From the NCBI GenBank assembly GCA_013396915.1, contig VWZL01000904.1:386625-450624 (forward strand): a DNA stretch of 64,000 bases. The letters run 5' to 3'. Of the stretch, positions 14,925 to 27,861 are shown piece after piece. The notes beneath the pieces are model-generated. The model worked only from the letters and a program-made list of their open reading frames with translations. It was not told the origin of the DNA and searched no databases. This stretch comes from Stercorarius parasiticus. Lineage: Eukaryota; Chordata; Aves; Charadriiformes; Stercorariidae. The position numbers and the translations under genes were made by a program. Positions within the stretch are counted from its first letter, which is position 1. Each line of letters begins with the position of its first letter.

Positions 14925-17900
14925 TTAATGGGTTTCTTTTTCATAAAACAGAAATTCAGCCATTTTCTTTTTTAAAGAAAAAATAAAAAATGCAACATTG
15001 ACTCACCAAACCCATAGCCCTTATTTTTTGACCACAGTTTCAGTGCCTTAAGGATTTAGAAATAAATCCATCAGCTGCTTTCTGACTGAAAAGTAATTAA
15101 ATCTGGATCTATTGAGACCGCTTTTGTGCTGCATTAAAAACAGTATAACAATGACCCAGAGTTTATACAGGTAAAATTCACAGATCTTGTGAATGGACCT
15201 TACTTGAAAAATTAGATGGCAATAAGTTACATTATCAAAGATTTTTGTAAATGTTTGTGTATTCCAAAAGCAAGATAAATTGTTCATCTCTGTCACTACT
15301 TAGCCACATGTGTGTCTTTTGTTGTTTCAAGATTGTGTTTAGAAATGTATAATGTGTGTTTGCATGTTTGTGTCCACAAATAAAAATGAAGATGTAAGCA
15401 GAATACTTTAACAGCCATATCCAAAAGTCTAGAACAAGTAAATGCACAAGGTAATCCTCAATGGACTTAAACAGATGAGATCCCAGGATCCCAGGTAGAG
15501 ATGGTAGGTCAGACTCCGTGTTTGCTAATGCTTTTCTTCCACTGAGTCACAAGCGACTGTGTTAGCATTTTTTTTTAAAAAAGCAAAGAAAGCAACGTGG
15601 TGCCTCATTACTGATTCTGATACAGAGTCAGGAACCTGATTCCGTTCTCATTTGGAGATAAAAGCCATTTTTGGGTAAATCATGCATAACTCTCCTGAAG
15701 TCAGTAGATTTAAAACAGCGTAAACCTGGGATGAGGGAGAAGACTTATATCTCTCAGCCGCGTAGGAAAACCATTTCCATGATATATTCTATAAATTTGT
15801 AGGAAGCCTACATAAAATTTTCCATTTAGGTAATTTCCTGTAGCATAGCTAATTACTGTCATCTAACTAAGGGGAAAAATGTAATTGCAATATGACTCAC
15901 TAAAACATTAAAGTACTCAACAGAAGATATAGTTTGCATAAACAATCTCAGCAGCAAATTAATCTTTGAACAATACTGTTCTCTAACTATTTATTTCAAT
16001 ATTTTGTAAAGAGATATTTAAAAACAGCAAAAGTGCTTCACGGTTAAGGTTCAAGATCAGGATTGTGATGACTTCTTTCTTAACGTTGCTGCAAAGTTGC
16101 CATAGTCGGCACAAGATTGCAACCACAAGGTTTTCTACAGTAATGTTTCCTGGATACTTCAATGCTTGTTTCTGGGCAGGCTGAGATGTCTCTTAATTTT
16201 GATAGTGCTGAGAAGCTCACACTTTTTGGGGACCCAGAGACGAGGCATTTCTTCTATGCTGTTCATGGGATGACTTGGTGAATATTCTTGACCACAACTG
16301 CCAAGTCAACACACGGTTGAGGATACAATACTTCGGTGGGTTGAACACACCCTTGGGATGTCGGACACCTACCTAGATTTTTTCTCCATACCACGAAGAG
16401 AATTTCAGTGCCTAGCTCCCGGATGAAGTTCTTCTCTCTGTATGCTAAAAGTGTAGGAGGGCATCGTTCTAAAGCCTGTTGATGTGTGTTCAGTTTTTCT
16501 TAAAGGTTAAGTCACTTCTCTCAGTTGAAATTCCCTTAGATCAGCACACAGACTTTTATAGATTCAGTTGTGGCACTCAGCTATTTCAGATGTATCCAGT
16601 GTTTTGGTAGAAGATGTCACCTTTCCCTGGAAGTCTTGCCTCCCTTACATTCTTAGGCTTCCCGGCTGTAACAGAACTGCTGTTGTGGTGGGGTGTGTGG
16701 GGAGCACAGGAGCACAAGACTGCAGAGTCTATTAGGTGGAAAAGCACTTAAAAATTAAGTTTGGTGATAGTGAGACAGATGCAGTCAGAATGTTATTGAA
16801 GACCACAGACCAAAATTCCCTTCAAAGCTGGCAGGGAATATATTGGTCCCTTAGAGCTGTTGGATTCATTTTGACGCAGCGCGCAGACTTTGCGAATTAA
16901 AAGTATTAACACAGCTCTGTCACAATATGAAATTCAATAGTTGCTATAATCTGTCAGTTCTGGTACTGAAGCCTGCTTACTGTCAACTATCATTAAAAAT
17001 CTTTTGTTCTCTTTATCAAAGGCATAGGCAATGAAGGGGGGGGAATGAAAGCACTAACAACTGCGAGTATTAAGCATTAATTATATGCTTTCTATTTAGT
17101 TGTCTTTTAGAGGGCAGTGGCTGTCCTATTTGGGGGGCAAAAAGGAAAAGTTACAGGGACTGCAACTGCAGCTGCTGCTATTGCTATTGAAATCTAATTT
17201 TGTTTTGTGAAGATAAACCAAAGCAAGCATGTACAAAACAAGACAGGGAAGTTAAGATAACCTGCAGCTTTTCATTCTGGTATTGATTGGTTTTCAGTGC
17301 CGGAGCATCTGGTCTTATGAACTTTCCTTCAACATTAGATTGCTCCTCCGATAGCAGTTCCTGTCTGCAGCCTTTTCCTGATATTTGAAGACAAATGCTG
17401 CCTTCTGACTCTACTTTCTGGACTGGCCATATAAGTATGGATCCTCATCTTCTGGATGAGGACCAGAAGCATCCAGCTTTGCCTCATGCTTTGTACTAAC
17501 ACTCTAACTGTAACCTGTCACTGTTGTCCTCCCCTGCCTTCTCGTATTAGTGTTCAGAAGGACACAAGCAACTCGGACAAAGCCAGGTAAAGATAAAACT
17601 CAAAAAGAGTTTCAGTTAGTAGAAGACTGTCCTACATGTTCTTGGGTTAAAGGGCAGTCTGCCAGTGCAAGCGGCCAAGCAGACATATAACTTTTGTCTG
17701 AAGCAGGGGATTAAAAAGATATTTCTGAATAATTTGGAAGCCAGTTCAGATCGTGCAGAAGAGTAAAGAAACACAAGACTATTCCCTTTTGTGAACTCCT
17801 TGAATCAGTATCTAAAAAGGCCCGGCAAAGGAAGGAACTTCTGAAACTGTGCTGCATTTGGCCAAGGAAGGGATGTAGCTGTACTTATTACACACCCTGT

Positions 17901-20900
17901 GGAGCTGGGCTGGGAGGACTGGACTGCATCCTTTCCAACATGGTAGATACTTCTTTTATAGCACAACTCGCAGAACAAAAGAGGAAAGTATTCTTGAAGC
18001 GCTGCATTAATATAATGTTGGCAGAGGCTTCTGTTTTCCTGTGTTCAGTGACATGTCAGATACATGGCACTGGACACTTAAACCTATAGTTGTGACTAAG
18101 AAGCGTACAGTGCTCTGCTACCCTACTTTGCTCTGCTGCATCTACTGAGGGATGCATCAGGCTGAGCGCGGGCTGCTCTAGCAATGCCCCCCACAAACCA
18201 TGGCGATGAGGGGATCTAACTTACCTACTGTTCTTGGGACGTGCCCTAGACATCACTTGATGATGATTCTCTATAACTAGTACTTGCTTATTCATGTAGT
18301 CCTTGTATTCTTGTCTAAGTAATATTTAGATCTGTATTGTTTCCAAAGTGTAACTTGACCTCTGCAGGCTGACATTCAGAGGAAAGAAAAAAAAAATTTG
18401 AATAAAAAATTAATACTATAATCAGAGTTTAAAATATCTGTAAGGTATAATTCCAGTAGCCCAATATACTGACACAAACATTTTTTTTTCCCATTAAAAG
18501 GGGGTTTTTTTGATATCGAAAACTGTTTCCTTCCAACCCCATGCAGGTTTTGTTCATTACAGACAATAGGGATTATGCTTTGTTCTCTAGAATTACAGAT
18601 ACAAGAATGTTTAGTCTGATTTATAGATATACTTTGAAGCCACAACTATTTTTCATGTATGAAAATAAGTAACAGAAAGAATTAAAAAGAGCATAAATTT
18701 CTCAAGTATTCCTACAATTTTATTATTCAAATTAACTTATCAAATTAAATATAACCATAGAAAATGAATGTTTACGTACAAGTAGGAAAAAGAGTTTCTA
18801 ATTCTGCAGCCACGGGGAAGATTTTGGTAGAAACAGAATGTAACTCCAAATAGAAAAATTGACAACATAATAGCCATTACTTGCTACTAAATAGACTCAT
18901 ATTTTTCTCACACAGATCTGAGAAGTGTGGGGGACAGCAGCTGTTATCTATGCATCTGCTAAGATGGCCATGAATTTTAATGGATTTCCTAATGTGATTA
19001 AACAGTGCAGATCTCTAGCAGAAAAATATCAGATTTCTATTTTTTCCTGAATATCCTTGTCCTTTGAATAGAAGAATATAAAGGAGAATATAAAGGAGAA
19101 TATAAAGGGCACTGGTAAATGACCAGAGATCAGCTCCTAAAATTACTGGTTAAATGTCCAATGAAATTTAGAAAACAATATGAAGTGTTGCATTCTATAC
19201 TCCTTGCTTACAAAAATGGTATTGAGTCGATGCTTTCCTGGGAAAGAATGGCCAAACTGAACCTCAAACACATGCATTGTAATATGAAGATGTTTCCTTC
19301 ATTATGGGACCTTCCCTTCTCTCTAGCTCATACATATTTTACTTTACTTACATTACCCTTTCCAAGTCAGTGTTTCCCAAGGTGACCTGCATGCTGTGAG
19401 CATAAAATGGTAACAGCTCTAAATGGTAACAATCAGCATCCATTTTCTACTGGCCAAATGACTGCAGCTTACACAGGGCAGTGAAGAATAGGCCTCATTT
19501 TCTATGACACATAATTAAGCCTTTCCCAAATTTTCTAGAGTGAAAACAAACACAACATTGCTTATTAATATACCGCAATCTCTTTTGGCTGTAGCCTCTT
19601 TGTTCAAATCTAGTTTTTGCACAAACACTAAAAGCACAACACCCAGTTCATGCCTGTTACTTTTGTTTCAGTGCAACTCCAGTAATTCAGCCCATAAAAG
19701 TGGAATTACACTGACTACTGCTGGTGCAAAGCGAATAGCGCTCGTTATTTTACATTTTATAAGATACAGCAGGTTGTTCCAGTTGCTTTGTGCCACTGTG
19801 GTGAGACACATCATTAGGAAATCCCACTTAACTGTTAGTTGATCTTGGTTTGTCTTCCCGAAGTGGGAGTTTCCATGGATGGAACACCTTTCATCCAGCA
19901 ATATGCCCAGGAACTCAACAGGGGTCTCCACAGCTGCTCTGCACAAACCGTACTCAAGGGAAGTATTTGAGGAAGAACAACTTTGGCCTGGACAGCCACT
20001 GTCCAATTGCTACTGAAGGCTGAGAATGCATCAAAAAAGAAGCAGCTCTGGTATTAAAGGACAGCTTTTCCTGACATTTGTTAGGAAGCAGGAAAGCATA
20101 TAAAAAAATGAGATTTCCATTAAACTGTGCCGTTTGCATCCAGGCTGTTTGCTCAGGATGTTGGATATGCCCAACATTTGCAGACCCTTCAAACTGCCGG
20201 TTTAGAAATAGTCGTCATGGAGAAATAATAAAAATATACAACTGAATCAGCTCTTTTCATTTGTTTGTTGTTTAAAATTCAAAAGGCATTCCTAGGCTTA
20301 CAGTGATTGAGCTCCTTAGTTATTTCTAGATAAAAAGGCATAGATGGAAAAACACTGTAAAGCAATAATCTGCAGCTAAGTTGTCCTTAATGTACTCATT
20401 TTCTCTCTTTTGTAACAGTTCACATACTGTGATTGACTCAACGTCCTATTCTAACATAAATACACTTTATCATTCGTAGCCAATAAAATACAATGCAGTT
20501 TTGGATAAAAATCCCCTAATACCATAATAGCAATTTTTTAAAAGTAGATTTGAAAAAGTAGAATCACTCTCAACCTGCCTTAAGTTTTTTTTTTAAATTC
20601 GACTAACAGTACTCCATATAATTTCCAGGACTTTCAAATACACATCTCATTCACATTCATACATATAACTGGATATTCCAAACCTTTAAAAATCTTTATG
20701 AAATAATTCCTGGCACAATATCAATACAACGAAAGCCTGAAACTACACTCCCAAGTGAGATTTTAGGATGCTAAAATATTCTTCACAGCACTGAACTTTT
20801 TAATACATTTATAACAGTCTCTGGATTTCAAAACAGCAGAAAAAGGGCAAAGGTTCAAACTTCAGATCTGAAGAATGATTTTATTTATACGATCAAAATA

Positions 20901-21610
20901 TTTTTTATTATTAAAACTTTCCCAAAACTCACATCAAAAGTGACTTGGAGTTCTTCCAGGACTTGAAGCCTTTGCAAAATATTTTTAATAGATGAGCGGG
21001 TGCACTGAGAAAATACTGCAAAGTTTGTTTTAAGTCTGTTCACATGATGAAACCTCCTGCTTATCCCAGTCTTTTTCTGAAGAGTGAATGATGCTGACAT
21101 CCCAGATGAGGGCTGACAGTGCATAAAACAATTCAGACTGCATCGCAATTTCTCTGCTCCTCTGTTTCTCATGCCTGTCCCAGTTATACAGTCATATTCT
21201 TCATTTCACCTTTTCTGTTGGACCCATTTTCTTTCTCCCTTTCCCTCTAACATTGTCCTTTTTTTTATAGCCCTCATACCATAGGGCATCTTAAGAAACT
21301 GTAAATGTTGGCCAAGGACAGTGACCCATAATACTATTCGTGCCTTCTTTTAGCAGCTCTAAGGCTGAAGGTTTATGGGGTAAGACTAGAAACTTTACTC
21401 CCCGCTGCTGCTGCTGCAGGTACCATGGGAGTCGTGACGCTGGGCAGACAACTCACTCCCCTGCCTGTCTCCAAGGCAGCAGAACTTGGCTTCATGGGGT
21501 CTGAAGCCCACATACAACCAAGTGCTGTCTCCTCAGGGCTACACGTCGTCTGCGCAAAGGAACATTTCGCTGTGCTTTTTGTTGAAGCTGCATACTGCAT
21601 AGCTGTATTT
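14925..21610. other. gene-free sequence
   Basis: Contains the 12-bp repeat at 19.07 kb and a few isolated CpGs near 16.88 kb. The opposing 100- and 112-codon frames at 19540-20006 overlap each other and look fortuitous. No family could be assigned. Confidence 0.55.
19074..19109. repeat. 12-bp tandem repeat, 3 copies
   Basis: GAATATAAAGGA occurs three times head to tail. The last copy ends in GGG. A minisatellite-scale slippage product with no coding meaning. Confidence 0.92.
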
Positions 21611-21704
21611 CATAGAATCATAGAATCTTCATGGTTGGAAAGGACCTTCGAGATCATCGAGTCCAACCATACACACACAAAGAAAACCCCTACAATCTCT
21701 GTCA

Positions 21705-23195
21705 CTAGAGTATGCCTTGAAGTGCCAAATCTACACGTTTCTTAAATACCTCGAGGGATGGTGACTCAACCACCTCCCTGGGCAGGCTGTTCCAGTGCCT
21801 GACCACTCTTGCAGTAAAGTAACTCTTCCTAATATCTAATCTAAACCTCCCCTGCCACAACTTCAGACCATTTCCTCTGGTCCTGTCATTATTCACCTGG
21901 GAGAAGAGGCCAACACCCACCTCTCTGCAACCTCCTTTCAGGTAGTTGTAGAGGGCAATGAGGTCTCCCCTCAGCCTCCTCTTCTCCAAACTAAACATGC
22001 CCAGCTCCCTCAGCCTCTCCTCATACGGCTTGGTCTCCAGACCCCTCACCGGCTTAGTAGCTCTCCTCTGGACCCGCTCCAGCACTTCAGTGTCCCTCTT
22101 GTACAGAGGGGCCCAGAACTGAACACAGTCCTCGAGGTGAGGCCTCACCAGTGCCGAGTACAGAGGCACGATCACTTCCCTACTCCTGCTGGCCACNNNN
22201 NNNNNNNNNNNNNNNNNNNNNNNNNNNNNNNNNNNNNNNNNNNNNNNNNNNNNNNNNNNNNNNNNNNNNNNNNNNNNNNNNNNNNNNNNNNNNNNNNNNN
22301 NNNNNNNNNNNNNNNNNNNNNNNNNNNNNNNNNNNNNNNNNNNNNNNNNNNNNNNNNNNNNNNNNNNNNNNNNNNNNNNNNNNNNNNNNNNNNNNNNNNN
22401 NNNNNNNNNNNNNNNNNNNNNNNNNNNNNNNNNNNNNNNNNNNNNNNNNNNNNNNNNNNNNNNNNNNNNNNNNNNNNNNNNNNNNNNNNNNNNNNNNNNN
22501 NNNNNNNNNNNNNNNNNNNNNNNNNNNNNNNNNNNNNNNNNNNNNNNNNNNNNNNNNNNNNNNNNNNNNNNNNNNNNNNNNNNNNNNNNNNNNNNNNNNN
22601 NNNNNNNNNNNNNNNNNNNNNNNNNNNNNNNNNNNNNNNNNNNNNNNNNNNNNNNNNNNNNNNNNNNNNNNNNNNNNNNNNNNNNNNNNNNNNNNNNNNN
22701 NNNNNNNNNNNNNNNNNNNNNNNNNNNNNNNNNNNNNNNNNNNNNNNNNNNNNNNNNNNNNNNNNNNNNNNNNNNNTCTAGGTGCAGAAGCAGATCATTG
22801 ACTACTTCCTCCTGGCTTATGGGTGGGTTGCTCTGCTCTCCATCCTTATCTTCCAGCTCAGGAGGCTCAACACCCTGGGGATAGCTGGTCTGACTATTGA
22901 AGACGGAGGCAAAGAAGGCATTAAGTATCTTGGCCTTCTCCTCGTCCTTGGTTGCAACTTTCCCTCCCGCATCCAGTAAGGGATGGAGATTCTCCCTGAC
23001 TCTCTTTTTGTTGATGTACGTATAAAAACTTTTTTTGTTGTCCTTTATGTTAGTGGCCAAGTTGAGCTCCAGCTGGGTTTTTGCCTTCCTAATTTTCTCT
23101 CTGTATAACCTAGCGAGATCTCTGTACTCCTCCTGAGTTGCCTGTCCCTTCTTCCAAAGGTGGTAAACCCTCCTTTTATTCCTAAGTCCCATCAA
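21705..23195 (-). pseudogene. CR1 ORF2 (endonuclease/reverse transcriptase) fragment
   Basis: The frame is open for 496 codons including the gap. Its upstream half has KAKTQLELNLATNIKDNKKS and FYTYINKKRVRENLHPLLDA, the linker between endonuclease and reverse transcriptase. Its downstream half has [39 protein letters not shown] and [19 protein letters not shown]. The endonuclease is absent through 5' truncation, so the element cannot be autonomous. The same coordinate frame continues on both sides of the Ns. Confidence 0.85.
22197..22776. other. assembly gap (580 N)
   Basis: Unresolved bases lie wholly inside a CR1 copy, a common place for assembly collapse. In CR1 ORF2 as I know it, the missing part between NDLLLHL and VASRSREV is nearer 280-300 codons. 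The N run may therefore be an estimate or the copy may be internally deleted. Confidence 0.98.
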
Positions 23196-23203
23196 AAGTT
23201 CCT

Positions 23204-25720
23204 TGTTTCCATTTCATGACTCAAATATAAATTCAAGATATAAGACTGAGAACAACATATAAAACAAGCAACCTAGAGCATTGCTAACAGGATACAGAAG
23301 ATCCATCTCTAAGTCCATGCTCCTAATCAAGGCTTTTTATGTATACTGCCTCAACTGACATTTTTCTGTGGCATTTAGGGAATACGGTATTTCAGGCAGA
23401 ACAAATATTCCCAGGAGCCACAGGGAGAATAGATCCAGCTTGAGTCACTGGGCAAGTTTCCCAGATCCTCCATGGATATATCTGGACCCAGTTCTAGACA
23501 TAACTGGGTGAAAATTTCTGAAGTCAGTGGCAAAACTCCCATTGTATCCATTCGGGAAAAGCATTATCTGAAGGAAGGAATGCGCTCATGTGGGTACAAG
23601 TTTTTCTAACTCAGATGTAAGGATGCAAAAAAAATTAAAGTAGTTCTCATCACCACATAAATCTACAGAAGGCTTGATGCGATCTTGCACTCCATATTTA
23701 AGCAACTAATATCAGCAGCCATGTCTGTTCTGGCTTTGCATGATGGTTGGTGGCTGTGATCTCACACATTATAGCTATCTATACAAAAAAGCTGCAAATT
23801 ATTGCTGGAATTGGTTGAGAATTGATAGAACACGACAGAAAATCCAATGACTTACCTGTAAACAGGTTAAAGTCATGCTCACTCTCTGCAGGTACAGGTG
23901 TTTCTCTTCATTTGCATGGTGAGATTAAGACCAGGAGGGCTATTAAATTGCCCCCAAAAAAATATTTTTCAAATTGGCTTCATGGTAGCAAGAAAACTGA
24001 TAGAAACTGGAAGAGGAGCTATTTTAGGTAAAAGACCAGGTGAAACCATTTCTTGTAATCATTAATTTAGGAAGCCTGATAAGAGATTTATGGGATTCTG
24101 AACCTCAAAATATAAGAAAATTGTTCCTATAACCTGTTCAGTCTGCAGTTTCCCATCGTGTATTCAATTCAGTGTCAGACATTATAGTTAACACTTGGAA
24201 TTTGCCCCATGCTTACTAAGCAACCATTCAGACTAGTGTAAAATTGCTCCCATTGGATAGTAGCATTTTTTAATAAAAATTAAATGTGATAACTTTTCCT
24301 AAAAAAGTACTTTAAGATTAAATATTATGTACTGTACTAACCTACACTTCTGTATTTTTTAATCTGTTTTTGCAACTGTATCTGTAAGATCAAAGGCATT
24401 TTATGTGTTTAGAAGTGTGTGAATTTAACATAGTTTGCATATGTGCATTTAGGTATGCCCATACGCATGCATATGTCTGTGTGCAATATAAAAAAGCCTA
24501 CAGCAAAAGAATATTCAAGTTGTAATTTCAGATATTCTGAAATTAGAAAATGCTAGAATGAAAGCTGCCAGTGCACTACCATTTAGCTGCCTTATCCAGA
24601 AGTAAGAGTATACTAGGCACTTTTCACTTTTTAAATGTTATTTCTGCAGCTCCCAAAGTAACACAATGCTCTACACAGACACATGCACATATATAGTAAT
24701 TCCACTCATGCACATGCCGACTCTTGATTGCCAGCCTCTCAGAAAACACACGCGCACACACAAGAATTATACAATTGTATCATTATTATTATTATTATTG
24801 ACCCATTCCATACTTTTATCTTCCATTCCACATTCATACATTTATTTGAAGAATAGGCGTCACCATTTGCTGTTTCAAACATGGAGAGCCATTTAGAATA
24901 TACGAATTAGGAGAGTACAGTTATTCCTCCCTCAAGTTTCCTTCCCACTTTCTACCTATCATTTGATCCTCTCCCCATTGATAGCTCAGAGGTGAAATTC
25001 CTCTCTTGCTGTAGTGGTAGATATTACAGAAATCACAGGTCTGAAGCAGCCAGCCTGGGTGATTTGCTTTATAGCACTCATATATGGAATGCTCTGTCCT
25101 CCAGGCATCTTGCTTACCTTGATCTCTTTCTCCTTCTTGCACTAAGGGAATTGCAACAGCATCCAGTTACCACTAACACATGGGTGTGTTCTACATCCTT
25201 CTGACCCGAATATCATTTGTTGGGTTTACTATGATACCTAAGACCAACTGAATGTGAATTTGCTTTGTTCTAGAGAAAATACAAACACAAGATAACAAAT
25301 AGCCCCTACTGCAAACAGCTTACATTAAAAATAGACACAGGAAAAGGGAAGGTATGTACCACCTGGGAGTCAATTGCTTGAACAACTACTTTACATTGGG
25401 AGCTACCTAATCACATTAGACAAGCAAGAATGGATAAAAAACAATTTCTTCAGGTTGCTGCTGCTGTGCTGCTCTCTCTTCAGAGAAGCAGCTCCAATGT
25501 TACAGTGTTGTGTGCTAATGGAATCCCCAAGATGACTTTCCAACAAATCATCTAATACCATCATGCATTCAGTGACCCTGGGAATCTTCCATCCTGGCAA
25601 ACTGACCTTGGGCCACCAGAGTTATTGGGCAGGGGCATTGCCTCTCAGCAGTGGATCAAACTGAAAACCTGTCCTACGATACACGTAGGAATTAGTAATT
25701 TCAACAAATGTGAACAAAAA
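23204..25720. other. gene-free sequence between two CR1 copies
   Basis: AT-rich, with the (ATT)n microsatellite and short CA-rich patches near 24.68-24.76 kb. No gene or dispersed repeat is recognised. Confidence 0.55.
24779..24799. repeat. (ATT)n microsatellite
   Basis: About six ATT units inside AT-rich sequence. Confidence 0.9.
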
Positions 25721-26258
25721 AGGTCATAGGATAACTCAGATTGGAAGAGGCCTCAGGAGGTCTGTAGTCCAACCTTCTGCTCAAAGCAGGGTCACCTGTG
25801 AGCTCAGACCAGGTTGCTCAAGGATTTATCCAGTTAGTTCTTGACAAGCTCCAAGGCTGAGATAGCACAACCTTCCTAAGCAGCCTGTTCCAGTGCCTGA
25901 CTGTCCTCATGGGAAAAAAATGTACCTTGCATCCAGTCAGAACCTCTCTTGTTTCAGTTTACGTTCCTTGTCTCTTGTCCTCCTGCCATGCACTGCTTTG
26001 AAGTGTCTGGTTCCGTCTTCTTGATACCTTCCCCCACAGTTACTGGCAGGATGCTGTGAGGTGCCCCCAAAGCCATGTCTCCACCAAATCGAAGGAGCCC
26101 CCTTCCCTCAGCTTCTCCTCACAGAGCAGGTACTCCAGCCACTGACTGTGCTGGTGGCCTTCTGCTGAACTCATGCTACGTTATCAGGGTCCATGTACTG
26201 GGGAGCCCAACACTGGATGTGGCATCTAGATGTGGTCTAACTAGTGCTGAGTAAGCCT
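25721..26258 (-). mobile_element. CR1 LINE, old degraded copy
   Basis: On the minus strand it runs from a GTGCTGAGTA...CATCTAGATG region to a 3' end resembling GTTGGACTACAGACCTCCTG...CTATGACC. The CR1 landmarks GGAACAGGCTGC and AGACAAGGAACG are visible. Many substitutions and indels leave no reading frame, so it is clearly older than the other three copies. Confidence 0.85.
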
Positions 26259-27356
26259 ACATTAGATTTTACGGAGAAGTTATATAATAAAGGTTGCAAA
26301 TGTTTTCACATATACTCACTGATTTGCAAAAGAAACTGTAAGATGCAGAGGTATAATGCCATTACTTGGAACTGAGTTTGCCCTGAACCCTGAGATTATA
26401 ATCACATTATGGCAATTCGTATTATAGACTCTGAATTTTGTCTCTTCCGCAGCCAAATGCCTGATTCATAAAGCTGTGTGAACCCTAAATTAAAATTACT
26501 AGTGTCTGTCCTCAGAGAAATGCAGCTGCTACAGTATGGCCTTCAGCACTGCCTTGCCCCCGCGCTACTTACTGTCTTGGGTGAGCACCACAATCTGAGA
26601 TAGATGTTGCTGCAAGTGTACCCAAGCCAGCTGAGTCAAGACAATTTAGTGTTGATATATTCCATTTTCATGATAGGAAGCATTTGCAAACGAAGCAGCA
26701 CTTTACCAGGACTGTTAAAAGGCAAATAAAGTTGAAGAGAAGTACTGTAACTTCTGCATTTTAATAATACCATCCTGGCTGGAAGTCTGTGCACAGAGAA
26801 GAAATGGTTTGGATTGCTAATGTGATTCTGTATAATAGAAGCCTCTAAAACTACCTTTATGTAAGTGATACCACATTTTTGAGGGTGAAGGATAACATTG
26901 CAAAATGAGAGACCTAAAATTAGGTGTAACATTTAATGAATAATGTATTTCTGGAAATTATTACAGAGTATCTGTGGAATGCAGAGCTCCTACTCCTTAT
27001 ATTTAGGCAGAACAAAAAAAAAAGAGGCTATCTTCAGTTCTTCAAACAACTTTTTGAATGACACTCCAGAAATCAAATAAACAGGGAATAACCGCCTCCT
27101 TTATTAGCATTTCCACTGCTATATTATTTGCTGTGATTATCAGTAGTCCATAAAAAACACCCAGGAAAAAGAACAAAAATTTTAATTAACAGGAGAAAAG
27201 TAACCTAGTTATGGCTATAGCTAACTTGAGATTTTCTGTCACTCATCGCTATAGCACTGCATTTCAGTTCAGATCTGGACTTCCCATTGTAATGTATATG
27301 TAGCCAGCATACTTGTTTGCTTAGATTTGAGTTTGCAGCAACCAAATATTCATCTC

Positions 27357-27381
27357 AAAAAAAAAAAAAAANAAAAAAAAA
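27357..27381. repeat. poly(A) tract with one ambiguous base
   Basis: A run of about 24 A with N at 27372, the N reflecting homopolymer uncertainty. No retrocopy sequence is recognisable on its 5' side. Confidence 0.9.
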
Positions 27382-27818
27382 GCAGAAAAAGTATACCAAC
27401 TTCATCAGTCACCCAAGTACATGAATAGTCAATTCATGGAAGAGTATGTTACACCAGTTTCAGAATAACCACTGCATTCTCCATTATTTTTTGGCAATCA
27501 GGCTGGAGATCAGTGTAATCAGGTTTCCTGGCACAATCACTTTATTCAGGGAAAGGAAAGGTGATGAGAAGGGCTCTTAAAGGAAACATAATTGAACAAG
27601 CCCTTTTCTGGTTACCAGTGCTGGAGTTCATGGTCATTCTCTAGAAAGGTGCTAACATGTTTTATGTTTTGTTTTCCACTTGGCTGTGAATTTCTTTTTC
27701 CAAAATTCTTGTGATAGTAGCCAGCCACACTTACTGCATAGTACAGCCTAATTTCGTAATCCACTAAGCATCATAAAGGCAACAAAATGGCCTTCATACA
27801 GTACAGAAAAACCTCTTC

Positions 27819-27861
27819 ATATATATATATATACACAGACACACATATATGTATATATATA
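27819..27861. repeat. (TA)n / ACACA low-complexity repeat
   Basis: Two TA-rich arms, ATATATATATATATA and ATATATGTATATATATA, flank a CAGACACACA core. The arms are nearly self-complementary. Confidence 0.92.

Larger units (their letters stand above)
21611..23203 (-). mobile_element. CR1 LINE with assembly gap in the reverse-transcriptase region
   Basis: This copy reads on the minus strand from ORF2 sequence NELLMGLRNKRRVYHLWKKG (near 23203) to the 3' signature GGTCCTTTCCAACCATGAAG and two ATTCTATG octamers at 21611. It is 5' truncated. The central reverse-transcriptase core falls in a run of Ns at 22197-22776. The sequence on both sides is nearly consensus-like, making it the best preserved copy in the window. 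Confidence 0.96.

Noticed and set aside
18190..18290. C/D-box-like GATGATGA motifs
   Set aside because: No paired D box (CTGA) with flanking complementarity at a suitable distance, so no snoRNA call.
19540..20006. Opposing frames of 100 and 112 codons
   Set aside because: They overlap on opposite strands and neither resembles a known protein.
22137..22801. Two plus-strand frames of over 200 codons
   Set aside because: They consist almost entirely of Ns from the assembly gap, and the few real codons are antisense to CR1.
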